A stretch of DNA of 6,674 nucleotides from Rhizobiales bacterium CCH10-E5 (GCA_001556125.1 LSIG01000128.1:1-6674), one strand, 5' to 3'. Shown: positions 1 to 6,112, numbered from the stretch's first letter. Numbers and translations: made by a program. The notes: generated from the letters alone by a model not told the origin.

Positions 1-559
1 ACAGCGCCAGCGTCGCCCTGGTGTCGGCCAGCGCGTCATGCGCCTCGTCTTCTGAGAGTGCGATGCCGTTGGCCCGACAGATATCGCCGAGCTTGAAGCT
101 CGGCTTGCCGGTCGCATTGAGCGGCACGGTCAATGCCGCCGGCTCCAGTATCGCCACCGCCCTGACCGTCACCAGCAGGTCGGCTCGCCGATTGCCGTTC
201 AATTGCGTCGCATAGGGCGGCAGGAGATGAGTGAAGAAGGCGTGCCTGAGCATCTCCTCGTCGAACCGGAGAGTGTTGTACCCGATCACGGTCGCAGGCG
301 CCCAGGAACCCAGTGCCTTCGCAATGATGCCTAGCATCTCCGTCGACGATAGTGGCGCCTGTTCGAGTTGCTCTGGCCGGATGCCCGTCGTCAGCAGAGC
401 ACCGGGCGACGGCACGATATGGGCCGGCAGGTGGCAACTCAGCGACAGCTCGCTGAGAGGCGCAAGGTTCTCGTCGGTGTGGATCAGGGCTGCCTGCAAC
501 GGCAAGTTCCATTGCGGTTCGAGACCGCTCGTCTCGAGGTCGTAGATCACGAAGGACAT
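1..559 (-). CDS. sbcB: Exonuclease I (SbcB/ExoI)-like 3'-5' DNA exonuclease, N-terminal part, cut by window edge
   Basis: Partial gene: the ATG is at 559-557 and the frame stays open to the left edge, giving 186 residues. ExoI degrades single-stranded DNA 3'-5' in recombination and mismatch repair. The visible part is the DEDDh exonuclease core. It has the DLET motif (Asp7, Glu9), a GYNTLRFDEE segment (Asp100) and HDALADT (His174, Asp179, five residues apart as in E. coli ExoI). These correspond to E. coli ExoI Asp15, Glu17, Asp108, His181 and Asp186, and the PGALLTTGI and PSFKLGDICRANGI stretches also match that protein. E. coli ExoI is about 475 residues, so over half of the gene should lie outside the window. 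The start is 13 bases after the stop of the upstream small gene, so the two are probably cotranscribed; a weak GAGG lies 11 bases before the ATG. Family assignment is firm. Whether it is the housekeeping ExoI or an accessory copy cannot be told. Confidence 0.88.
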   Translation of the reverse strand, partial: MSFVIYDLETSGLEPQWNLPLQAALIHTDENLAPLSELSLSCHLPAHIVPSPGALLTTGIRPEQLEQAPLSSTEMLGIIAKALGSWAPATVIGYNTLRFDEEMLRHAFFTHLLPPYATQLNGNRRADLLVTVRAVAILEPAALTVPLNATGKPSFKLGDICRANGIALSEDEAHDALADTRATLAL

Positions 560-572
560 GGGTTCTCAGTCC

Positions 573-1031
573 TCAGTGCCGGCTCGGCGAGCCGGGCGGC
601 ATCGGCGCCCTGCGCAGGGTGATGCCGAGCTCGCGCGCATCCTGCTGCATCGCAGCCTCGACCATCGCCGCGGTCCGCGTTCGGCGAATCTCCTCCTCAT
701 CGAAAGCCATGGCCTCGTAGACCATGATCTTGCGCTCGAAGTGCTCGGTCTCGCGCGCGGGAGCCTCCGCCAGCATGAAGGCATAAAAGCGCGCATGGGC
801 GCGAGCACCCTCCGCCATCTGCAGGGCCGTCAGATCGCCATGCTCAGGAAAAGACCGCTCCAGCTGCTGCTCGAGCAGCAGCGCATGCGCCAGGGCTTCC
901 TGCCACAGCCAGAAGAAGCGCTCTGGCTGATCGGTCGTCATCTGGTAGCTGCGCTGGTAGCGCGAGAGATGTTGGGCCGTCGGTAGTGCATCGTCCCGGG
1001 CGGCGTCGCCGCCTTCTGTCTTCGTCTTCAT
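573..1031 (-). CDS. Hypothetical helical protein upstream of the ExoI-like gene
   Basis: I do not recognise this 152-residue protein. It has no signal peptide or membrane segment. After a polar N-terminus of about 35 residues, the rest looks mostly alpha-helical, with an aromatic patch FFWLWQEALAHALLLEQQ (39-56), a charged helix around ETEHFERKIMVYEAMAFDEEE (95-113) and a short Pro/Arg-rich tail. Support for coding: it fills the space between the non-coding stretch 1032-1286 and the exonuclease start, lies on the same strand 13 bases upstream of that gene, and its composition (amphipathic, few Cys, no low-complexity runs) is protein-like. The ribosome site before the ATG at 1031 is weak. An internal Met at residue 31 (position 941) is a possible later start but has no better ribosome site. 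A link to the exonuclease is inferred from position only. Confidence 0.6.
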   Translation of the reverse strand: MKTKTEGGDAARDDALPTAQHLSRYQRSYQMTTDQPERFFWLWQEALAHALLLEQQLERSFPEHGDLTALQMAEGARAHARFYAFMLAEAPARETEHFERKIMVYEAMAFDEEEIRRTRTAAMVEAAMQQDARELGITLRRAPMPPGSPSRH

Positions 1032-1286
1032 TTCCAGACTCGTTCCGGTTCGCCTCTCCCGGAACGGCTCGTCGGCTCAGGTTCGCGGGGGTTCCCGGAG
1101 TGGGTTCCGGTTATCCCATTTTGCTTGAAGCCTATACCGCTTGACGTGCTCGCCAACGCGCTATTCTGGCCCTTTGCCTACATTGGGAACGTCCGCTGCC
1201 GGGACCGAAGCTGAAAACGTCATCCTCAGGCAACATTGAGATAAAGCGAGCAGCCCGGCCGATTTCAGAGCAAGTTTCGGACTCCT
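1032..1286. other. Non-coding stretch between the CBASS operon end and the minus-strand exonuclease operon
   Basis: About 255 bases without a credible gene. It should hold the end of the CBASS transcript and the promoter of the small gene starting at 1031. I see no strong GC-hairpin-plus-T-run terminator after the phospholipase stop at 1287, so readthrough into the exonuclease pair is possible. The left half (1041-1112) is rich in GTTCCGG/CCGGAAC repeats, listed separately. I could not identify a convincing -35/-10 pair for the minus strand. Confidence 0.5.
1042..1112. repeat. GTTCCGG repeat cluster with an imperfect inverted repeat upstream of the 573-1031 gene
   Basis: GTTCCGGTT occurs at 1042-1050 and again at 1104-1112. 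Between them, CTCCCGGAAC (1056-1065) and GTTCCCGGAG (1091-1100) pair in 9 of 10 positions around a 25-base loop. The cluster lies within 85 bases upstream of the minus-strand start at 1031, so it could be an operator or a structured leader. The repeats are seen directly; the function is inferred. Confidence 0.4.
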
Positions 1287-2315
1287 TCATGCAGCCGTTA
1301 CCGGCGAATAAGAGGCAGCCTCGCTCGCGAAGAAGGTCCGCGCGATCTCCCGACCGGCGCCCTCGACCAGAGAACGCGCCATCGACGGCAACTCTTCGCG
1401 GGCCCGCTTGTGGTCATCCAGTGCTATGGGGTTTGGGCTCTCCGGAGCGTCGATCCGCATCACCTTGTCCTTGCCGACGAGGAGGTAGGCCTGGCCGAGC
1501 GCGTTCAGGGACTGGGCTCGCATCGCCGCGCTGATGACGCCGCGCCACTGGAACAGGCCGCCGCTGGCCTTGCGCTCGTCGACCCGGAAGGCGGTCTCGC
1601 CGCAGCCCAGGCTCAGTATCTCGATCTGCGCTCGGTCGAGATCGTAGCAAGCCAGCGCGTCGACGAGCGCGTTCATGACGGGATTGTTCGCCCACAGCCC
1701 GCCGTCGACCATGACGTAGCCGTTGTTCGGCAGCGCCTCGAAATAGGTCGGCGCAGCGGCGGTCGAGAGGCCAACCTTTACCATGCGCTCGACCCGGTCG
1801 CGCTTGTAGTCGGGGTGGTGCGGGGTCTTGAAGATCCACGGCTCGCCATGCCGGCCTTCGAAGGCGGGGATGCAGAGCCGGGTCGTCGCCTCGCCCAGGG
1901 GCGCGTCGCCGAAGATGCGCAGCAATTCGTTTTCGAGCGGCTCGCGCTTGTAGACGTAGCGGTGGCTTCGCCGCAGCAGACGCACGAACCGTCCGATGCG
2001 CGACGGCGGCGGAAAGATCCGATCGCCGCGCTCGACGTAGATGTCCCGGATCTCGGAGGCCGTGCGGCCATGCGCCAGGCCGAGCGCGATGATGCCCCCC
2101 GTCGAGGTGCCGGCGATCATGTCGAAATGGCGGGCGATCGAGTGACCGCCGAGAAACCGGAGCTCAAGCTCGGCGAGCACGGACGCGGGCAGGATGCCGC
2201 AGATGCCGCCGCCGTCGATCGAGAGGATGCGGAACGGCCGGTCGGCGGGCCAGGGCTGACGAACCCGGCGGGTCTGGATGGTCCCGTCCGAGCGGCGAGG
2301 TGGCACGTAGGTCAT
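1287..2315 (-). CDS. capV: Patatin-like phospholipase, CBASS effector (CapV type)
   Basis: A 342-residue patatin-family lipid acyl hydrolase. CapV-type effectors are known to be activated by the cyclic nucleotide from their partner CD-NTase (3'3'-cGAMP in the Vibrio DncV system) and then degrade the inner membrane, killing or arresting the infected cell. Seen here: the oxyanion-hole Gly-rich loop DGGGICG (34-40), the nucleophile elbow GTSTGG with Ser71, and the DGG motif with Asp204, giving a complete Ser-Asp dyad. The family features STAAAPTYF (184-192) and WANNPV (208-213) are also present. There is no signal peptide or membrane segment, so it should be cytosolic until activated. The chosen ATG (2315-2313) overlaps the stop of the E2-like gene as ATGA; the frame stays open 99 codons further upstream, but that part is antisense-like noise inside the E2 gene. 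It is the last gene of the CBASS operon. The nucleotide it senses cannot be read from sequence. Confidence 0.93.
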   Translation of the reverse strand: MTYVPPRRSDGTIQTRRVRQPWPADRPFRILSIDGGGICGILPASVLAELELRFLGGHSIARHFDMIAGTSTGGIIALGLAHGRTASEIRDIYVERGDRIFPPPSRIGRFVRLLRRSHRYVYKREPLENELLRIFGDAPLGEATTRLCIPAFEGRHGEPWIFKTPHHPDYKRDRVERMVKVGLSTAAAPTYFEALPNNGYVMVDGGLWANNPVMNALVDALACYDLDRAQIEILSLGCGETAFRVDERKASGGLFQWRGVISAAMRAQSLNALGQAYLLVGKDKVMRIDAPESPNPIALDDHKRAREELPSMARSLVEGAGREIARTFFASEAASYSPVTAA

Positions 2316-2782
2316 GAGGTCGCCCCATCGCTTCCCGGGAGCGAAGGATGCCGCCCGCCGCCGGTCCATTCCCCGGTGGCGCGCCAACCCTCGTAGCAAG
2401 TCAGCCAATCGATGGTGAAGAGCACGGTGGTGTCGGCAATGAGATCGGCGGGCGACCATTCTCGCGTGTTGGGGTCGAACAGGCAGAGCGAGGCCGAGCC
2501 GTCGTCGCCCCAGTAGACGTGCGGCAGCTTGCCCTCGGCGCTGCGGGCCATCGGCTTCAGGCGCGGCGAGAGCACGGTGACGTCGGGCTGCATCCGCATC
2601 GCGTCGATGCACTCGAAGATCAGCGGTGCGCGGTAGATGATGCGGACCTCATAGGTCCGCATCAGCGGGCGCAGCGGGCCGCACCAAGCCGCCATGCGGT
2701 CGTCGAGGCGGCGGGCGGCGAACGCCGGCCACCTCGATGCCATGGCGGCGATCTGATCCTCGATCGTCGGCAGACCGATCAT
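2312..2782 (-). CDS. Stand-alone E2-like protein of type II-short CBASS
   Basis: A 156-residue protein matching the E2-only ancillary proteins of type II-short CBASS, which lack the E1 (Cap2 adenylation domain) and the JAB peptidase (Cap3) of the long type. These proteins are ubiquitin-conjugating-enzyme relatives reported to act on the C-terminus of the partner CD-NTase and control its activity. Seen here: an N-terminal helical part, a beta-rich middle (YEVRIIYRAPLIFE, 44-57), then LPHVYWGDD and SLCLFDP. Cys100 in the latter is the likely catalytic cysteine. The family-typical end follows, with IDWLTCYEGWRATGEWTGGG (124-143) and HP at 145-146. The gene overlaps the CD-NTase stop upstream and the phospholipase start downstream, both as ATGA. 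Assignment rests on these motifs and on the tight context. Other cysteines (34, 58, 129) are less well placed for catalysis. Confidence 0.85.
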   Translation of the reverse strand: MIGLPTIEDQIAAMASRWPAFAARRLDDRMAAWCGPLRPLMRTYEVRIIYRAPLIFECIDAMRMQPDVTVLSPRLKPMARSAEGKLPHVYWGDDGSASLCLFDPNTREWSPADLIADTTVLFTIDWLTCYEGWRATGEWTGGGRHPSLPGSDGATS

Positions 2783-4047
2783 CGCTTGCGCCCGCCCATG
2801 AAGGTGTGCGGGCGCGTGAGGGCCGGCGCGGAGACCGCAGCCGCCGCGCCTACGCCCACGCCGACGAGGCGCGGCGTGCTCGGCACGTAGATCCCACCCT
2901 TAGGCGTATAGGACTGCGACGCGGCCTGGATAGCGCGCCCTCGACGATCGTTGAGGTTGCGCATCGAGCGCTCGACCACGCGCTGGCCGAAGCGATCGCG
3001 CAGCCATTCAGCCAGATCCTCCTGATCGATCTCGGCGGTCTTGAGACGGGTCAGGTCGTTGGCGAGCCGCGTCAGCATGCCCGCGTATTCGCGCTGCTGC
3101 GCGAGGTTCTCCGGCCAGCGGTCCGTGAAGCACTCGGTATGCAGGGCCGGGTTCGTGACGCTCACGCGCTCGCCTCGGTCATCGGCGCGGCGGATTGCCT
3201 CGGCGGTCATGCGCGCCTGGCGGATCACCATGTCCGACAGCGTCGACGCGCCGCCGGCGGAATGCCCGGCGAAGCAGGACAACATGATGGAAGGCGGGAT
3301 GCGCCCCGTCGCGTTGGCGTAGGCGACGTTACGATGCCGCTTCAGCAGCTGGAGCGCCACGGTCGCCGTGTTCTTAACGACCAGCGGCGTCTGGCCAGGA
3401 ATCTCGTCGAACTCGGCATCGGCCTGCAGCGAGAGGCCGTGGGCGTCATAGAACCTGCGGCTGAACTCCTTGGCGAAGCGAAGCTCGATCGGCGTGCGCC
3501 CACGATACCATTCTGCGAAGCCGTAGGCGTTCATCCGAACGTGGTAGTGCTCGCTGGACGGCTTGTCCGGGTTGGCGTGGAAGATCTGGCTCTCGCGATC
3601 CGGCGTGCTGGCGAACCTGACGGCAGGCGTGACGTCGAGATGCATGCCGTCCGCGTAGCGGATGGTGACGCAACGGGTCTGCCGCTCCACCTTGCGGCTG
3701 ACGGGGTAGTCCTTCAGAGCCTCGTAGAGCAGGTCCAGGACGGCGTCCGGATCAGCCCACGCGTCGAGGTCGAGTTCTGCGACAATGTCGAGGTCGTATT
3801 CCTCGTCCGTCCCACGCGTCGAGATGGTGGCATCGATCGCCATCGACCCCTGCGGATAGAAGCGCACGATCCGTCCGTGCAGGGGGCTGCCCTCGCGCTC
3901 GGCATAGCGGCGAACGGCCTCGTAGCGATCGCCGACCTGCGAATGCAGACCGGGCGGAAGCTGGAGATTGACCGCGACCTCGGCCAACGCGGCGTCGATC
4001 GGGGAGTGGAAGGGGTCCTCGTCCCCCGGCAGTCGCATGCGGTTCAT
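2779..4047 (-). CDS. CD-NTase (cGAS/DncV-like cyclic oligonucleotide synthase) of CBASS
   Basis: First gene of the CBASS operon. CD-NTases join nucleotides into cyclic second messengers during phage infection. From the chosen start the protein has 422 residues. The nucleotidyltransferase core is intact: FYPQGSMAI holds the Gly-Ser pair (67-68), EYDLDIV carries the first two metal-binding Asp (85 and 87), and HLDVTPA the third (Asp138). A helical C-terminal half follows, ending in a Gly/Ala-rich linker (about 394-410) and the tail HTFMGGRKR. The Gly-Gly (418-419) is the likely site of action of the neighbouring E2-like protein. Start choice: several in-frame ATGs exist (4077, 4059, 4047, 4038, and 4179 across the palindrome). 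The one at 4047 has GGAG six bases upstream, and the one at 4179 would place the control region inside the gene. The exact clade and the nucleotide product cannot be assigned by eye. Confidence 0.92.
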   Translation of the reverse strand: MNRMRLPGDEDPFHSPIDAALAEVAVNLQLPPGLHSQVGDRYEAVRRYAEREGSPLHGRIVRFYPQGSMAIDATISTRGTDEEYDLDIVAELDLDAWADPDAVLDLLYEALKDYPVSRKVERQTRCVTIRYADGMHLDVTPAVRFASTPDRESQIFHANPDKPSSEHYHVRMNAYGFAEWYRGRTPIELRFAKEFSRRFYDAHGLSLQADAEFDEIPGQTPLVVKNTATVALQLLKRHRNVAYANATGRIPPSIMLSCFAGHSAGGASTLSDMVIRQARMTAEAIRRADDRGERVSVTNPALHTECFTDRWPENLAQQREYAGMLTRLANDLTRLKTAEIDQEDLAEWLRDRFGQRVVERSMRNLNDRRGRAIQAASQSYTPKGGIYVPSTPRLVGVGVGAAAAVSAPALTRPHTFMGGRKR

Positions 4048-4053
4048 GACCGG

Positions 4054-4057
4054 CTCC
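4054..4057 (-). promoter_or_regulatory. Ribosome binding site supporting the CD-NTase start at 4047
   Basis: On the minus strand GGAG is followed by the six bases CCGGTC and then ATG. The other nearby ATGs (4077, 4059, 4038) have no comparable Shine-Dalgarno sequence at proper spacing, so this site decides the start. Confidence 0.5.
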
Positions 4058-4111
4058 ATGAAAGGCCAGCCTCGCATTGGAGAATCGTCTTGCGAGTGGC
4101 ATCCTACAACC

Positions 4112-4141
4112 TTGCCGGGCAGTCGCCGCTTTCGGACAAAT
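4112..4141 (+). promoter_or_regulatory. Weak candidate promoter for the sigma-like operon
   Basis: TTGCCG (4112-4117), 18 bases, then ACAAAT (4136-4141) is the best -35/-10-like pair I find for the plus-strand operon. The -10 would lie in the left arm and loop of the palindrome, where a bound regulator could block it. The match is poor and the site is only a suggestion. Confidence 0.22.
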
Positions 4142-4165
4142 TTTCTTACAGCTGTCCGAAACGGC
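4125..4165. promoter_or_regulatory. Long imperfect palindrome between the divergent operons, candidate operator
   Basis: TTTCGGACA (4130-4138) and TGTCCGAAA (4153-4161) are perfect inverted copies separated by 14 AT-leaning bases. Allowing one unpaired base (C4129), the arms extend by GCCG (4125-4128) and CGGC (4162-4165) to 13 pairs. The arm centres are 23 bases apart, about two helical turns, as expected for a dimeric regulator bound on one face. It lies about 80 bases before the CD-NTase start and 37 before the sigma-like start, so one protein could control both operons. It is not followed by a T-run in a terminator-like position downstream of a gene, so a terminator is unlikely. The geometry is seen directly; the operator role is inferred. 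Confidence 0.6.
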
Positions 4166-4183
4166 TGTGGCGCCGGCAAAGAT

Positions 4184-4192
4184 GGGGAGGGG
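4184..4192 (+). promoter_or_regulatory. Strong ribosome binding site of the sigma-like gene
   Basis: The purine-rich run GGGGAGGGG ends 9 bases before the ATG at 4202. This is the only strong Shine-Dalgarno in this part of the window and fixes the start of the sigma-like gene, although the frame is open upstream to 3968. Confidence 0.6.
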
Positions 4193-4201
4193 CGGAAACG
4201 A

Positions 4202-4819
4202 ATGAAGCTGGTCGACGAAGAGGCCGCCGAGGCAGCGCATAATCCACCGCTCGGCCATTACGAGTCGGACGAAATCTTCCAGCTTCTCACGAACTTGCCG
4301 GACGACGATGTCGCCGTGATCCTGGGAATGGAGCGCAGTTTTCTCGGTGGAACGAGCTTCGAACAAGGCGAGCTCTTCCGTGAAGCCTTGGTAAGGACCT
4401 CTCGGGGTGAGCGCCGCTGCCCTCGGGATGTCACGCCTAAGCAATTCGTCATCGGGGTGATGCGAAGTATCGCTTCTCACGATCGACCGAAGAAGGCTGC
4501 CGTCCGCGAGTTCGATGAGGCAACGATCGATCCGACGAGCTTTGCGGCTGAGATGGTCCTGCCAGCTGCCGCGGTCGATCCTGAGACGGCGTTGCTGGCT
4601 AAGGAGGACGTCGACGATGACGATGAGATCCTGGCAGCGATCAAGGCCGCCTTGGCGGGTGACGAAGAATGCGAACTTCTGCTGCTTGGATGGTCAATGG
4701 GCGATCGGGGCAAGCAACTGCGGGACGCGATCGGCTGCGATCAAGAACGTCTCAGCTATCTGATGAAAAAAGTCAGGCGGGTGGCCGACAGGGTCCGCCG
4801 CGAAAGGCGAGCAAGATGA
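4202..4819 (+). CDS. Sigma-70-like regulatory protein, first gene of the divergent operon
   Basis: A 205-residue cytosolic protein resembling small sigma-70-family proteins. Residues 53-95 read like part of region 2: the Glu/Leu-rich FEQGELFREALVRTSRG is followed by RRCPRDVTPKQFVIGVMRSIASH. An acidic linker (about 103-142) follows. The C-terminal part (142-200) resembles region 4, with EILAAIKAALAGDEECELLLLGW leading into a likely helix-turn-helix (about 167-192: GDRGKQLRDAIGCDQERLSYLMKKVRR) and a basic Arg-rich end. Such proteins either direct RNA polymerase or bind DNA as divergent derivatives; I cannot tell which. The gene starts 37 bases after the palindrome with a strong ribosome site, and its stop overlaps the next start as ATGA. 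I infer that it reads the palindrome and sets expression of its own operon and perhaps the CBASS operon. Similarity is by motif reading only; other helix-turn-helix families remain possible. Confidence 0.7.
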   Translation: MKLVDEEAAEAAHNPPLGHYESDEIFQLLTNLPDDDVAVILGMERSFLGGTSFEQGELFREALVRTSRGERRCPRDVTPKQFVIGVMRSIASHDRPKKAAVREFDEATIDPTSFAAEMVLPAAAVDPETALLAKEDVDDDDEILAAIKAALAGDEECELLLLGWSMGDRGKQLRDAIGCDQERLSYLMKKVRRVADRVRRERRAR

Positions 4820-5235
4820 ACACGGTCAAGAAGGATCGATCGGATCATGAACTCCGCAGGATCGAGGACGGCCTCGTCGAGAGCGTGTTGTCCATCTCGT
4901 CCAGCGAGTACCGCGCCGAGATGGAGGAAAATGGGGAGGACACGGCGGCTTACGTCGCGCTTGGACGCGCCATGATCGCCGACGCGCAACGGATCGCAGG
5001 CCGCGAGCGCATGGCCGCAGCCAAGGCCAATATTGTCGCACTGAAGGCTCGTCCTGCGACGAGTGGCCAGGGAGGGGATGCCGCTGCCCGTCTGGCCGCG
5101 TTCAAGTCGCGGCCCGAATCGCCCTTAATGATGGCGGCCAGAAAAGACACCAAGCTCTCGGCGAGCGACGAGGATGCCGTGGCGGATGCGCTCGCCGAAC
5201 TGGAGCGGCTCGAACGCGAGAACTACGAAGGATGA
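4816..5235 (+). CDS. Uncharacterised small helical protein between the sigma-like and ImmA/IrrE genes
   Basis: I do not recognise a named family for this 139-residue protein. It is predicted soluble, highly charged and helical, with no signal or membrane segment. Two related short stretches, ANIVALKARPATSG (74-87) and ARLAAFKSRPESP (92-104), look like an internal repeat. They are followed by LMMAARKDTKLSASDEDAV and a Leu/Glu helix ALAELERLERENYEG that could form a short coiled coil. It is locked into the operon by ATGA overlaps on both sides (4816-4819 and 5232-5235), so its amount is tied to the sigma-like protein and the peptidase. By analogy with sigma/anti-sigma/protease sets, it could be an inhibitor of the sigma-like protein or the substrate of the peptidase. 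That is inference; nothing in the sequence proves it. Confidence 0.72.
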   Translation: MNTVKKDRSDHELRRIEDGLVESVLSISSSEYRAEMEENGEDTAAYVALGRAMIADAQRIAGRERMAAAKANIVALKARPATSGQGGDAAARLAAFKSRPESPLMMAARKDTKLSASDEDAVADALAELERLERENYEG

Positions 5236-5993
5236 AACCGCCGTCGCCCGCGGAGCGAACGCTCATGGAGCTCGGGATCGCCGAGCCCGCCGACATAGAC
5301 CTGGAGGCGATCGCCTACTGCCAGCGAGCCGTCGTTCAGTTTCGTCCGCTTTGCGGGTGCGAGGCCATGATCATCGGTCGCGGAAAGAACGCGGTCATTA
5401 CGGTCAACAGCGAAGCGGGGCCGGAACGGCAGCGGTTCTCGATCGCTCATGAACTGGGACATTGGCACCACCACCGAGGGCGGCAACTGTTCTGCTCCAC
5501 CGGCGACATCGGCGACCGCCGCCGCGACGCCTTGGACCCGGAGCGGCAGGCCGACGATTTCGCCTCCGACCTCATCCTGCCCGATTTCATGGTGAGGCCC
5601 CGAGCCATGAAGATCCGGAAGGTGACGATCGCGGCGGCGGACGAGCTTGCCGGTGAGTTCGCCGCGAGCCGGACGGCAACGTTGATCAAGCTGACGCAAC
5701 TCGATCGCTTTCCCATCATGCTCGTTTGCCACGATAGGAAGGGCCTGCGGTGGTGGTCGCCTCACAACCGGTTTGCGAATTGGTGGCGTCCCTCGCGGCA
5801 GCTCGACACCCAAACCTATGCCTACGAGATGCTTTTCAACGGTGCCGATGATCCCCATCCGCACAAGATGCCCGGCGACGCCTGGTTCGAATTCAGGGGC
5901 GCCGATCGGGACGAGGTCACCGAGCAATCGTTCAGGCTTCCCGGCGATCAAGTCTTGACCATCCTGACCCTTCCGGAAAGAGCGGTCGCGTAG
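5232..5993 (+). CDS. ImmA/IrrE-family zinc metallopeptidase
   Basis: A 253-residue soluble metallopeptidase of the ImmA/IrrE family. Members cleave transcriptional repressors: ImmA cuts ImmR of ICEBs1, Deinococcus IrrE cuts DdrO, and CBASS-linked CapP cuts CapH. Seen here: the zinc motif HELGH (73-77) in FSIAHELGHWHHH, then ERQADDFASDLILP with Glu104 as the probable third ligand, the usual spacing and sequence of this family. FAASRTATLIKL (143-154) matches the conserved helix after the catalytic part. The C-terminal about 90 residues, with WWSPHNRFANWW (174-185) and a beta-rich end, are a separate domain that could sense a ligand or bind the substrate. The ATG overlaps the stop of the middle gene. 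It has no fused helix-turn-helix, so DNA binding must come from a partner, most likely the sigma-like protein. The family is firm; the substrate is inferred. Confidence 0.9.
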   Translation: MKPPSPAERTLMELGIAEPADIDLEAIAYCQRAVVQFRPLCGCEAMIIGRGKNAVITVNSEAGPERQRFSIAHELGHWHHHRGRQLFCSTGDIGDRRRDALDPERQADDFASDLILPDFMVRPRAMKIRKVTIAAADELAGEFAASRTATLIKLTQLDRFPIMLVCHDRKGLRWWSPHNRFANWWRPSRQLDTQTYAYEMLFNGADDPHPHKMPGDAWFEFRGADRDEVTEQSFRLPGDQVLTILTLPERAVA

Positions 5994-6112
5994 CGAGGCT
6001 GCAGTGTCCGCACGCCTGGGCTATCGAGCTGAATGCGTCAGCCCGCGAAAGATCGTGGCTTCGACGGTCATGTCCAGATGTCCCTGTCGGTCGGATGGAG
6101 GGGACGCATCGA
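5994..6112. other. Gap between convergent genes
   Basis: About 120 bases between the peptidase stop and the 3' end of the exporter remnant. It holds only a weak GGGCT/AGCCC stem (6018-6022 with 6040-6044) and no clear terminator or gene. Confidence 0.4.

Noticed and set aside
36..512. A 158-codon minus-strand frame inside the exonuclease region
   Set aside because: The frame starting at 559 carries all the ExoI motifs; this one is an out-of-frame Arg-rich shadow.
1410..2396. A 328-codon plus-strand open frame opposite the phospholipase
   Set aside because: It is antisense to a clear patatin-family gene, and its translation shows no domain features.
2316..2612. N-terminal extension of the phospholipase to an ATG at 2612
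   Set aside because: The extra 99 residues are Arg/His-rich and lie wholly within the E2-like gene; the ATGA-overlap start at 2315 fits the operon pattern and family start.
4130..4161. The palindrome as a transcription terminator
   Set aside because: It lies between two divergent starts, with no gene end nearby and no T-run after the stem, so an operator fits better.
2737..4242. A 501-codon plus-strand open frame opposite the CD-NTase
   Set aside because: It is antisense to a gene with a complete catalytic motif set, its protein is Arg/Ala/Val-rich without recognisable motifs, and long antisense frames are common in GC-rich DNA.
3752..4480. A 242-codon minus-strand frame spanning the divergent control region
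   Set aside because: It crosses the palindrome, overlaps the CD-NTase in another frame and lies antisense to the sigma-like gene, with no recognisable motif.
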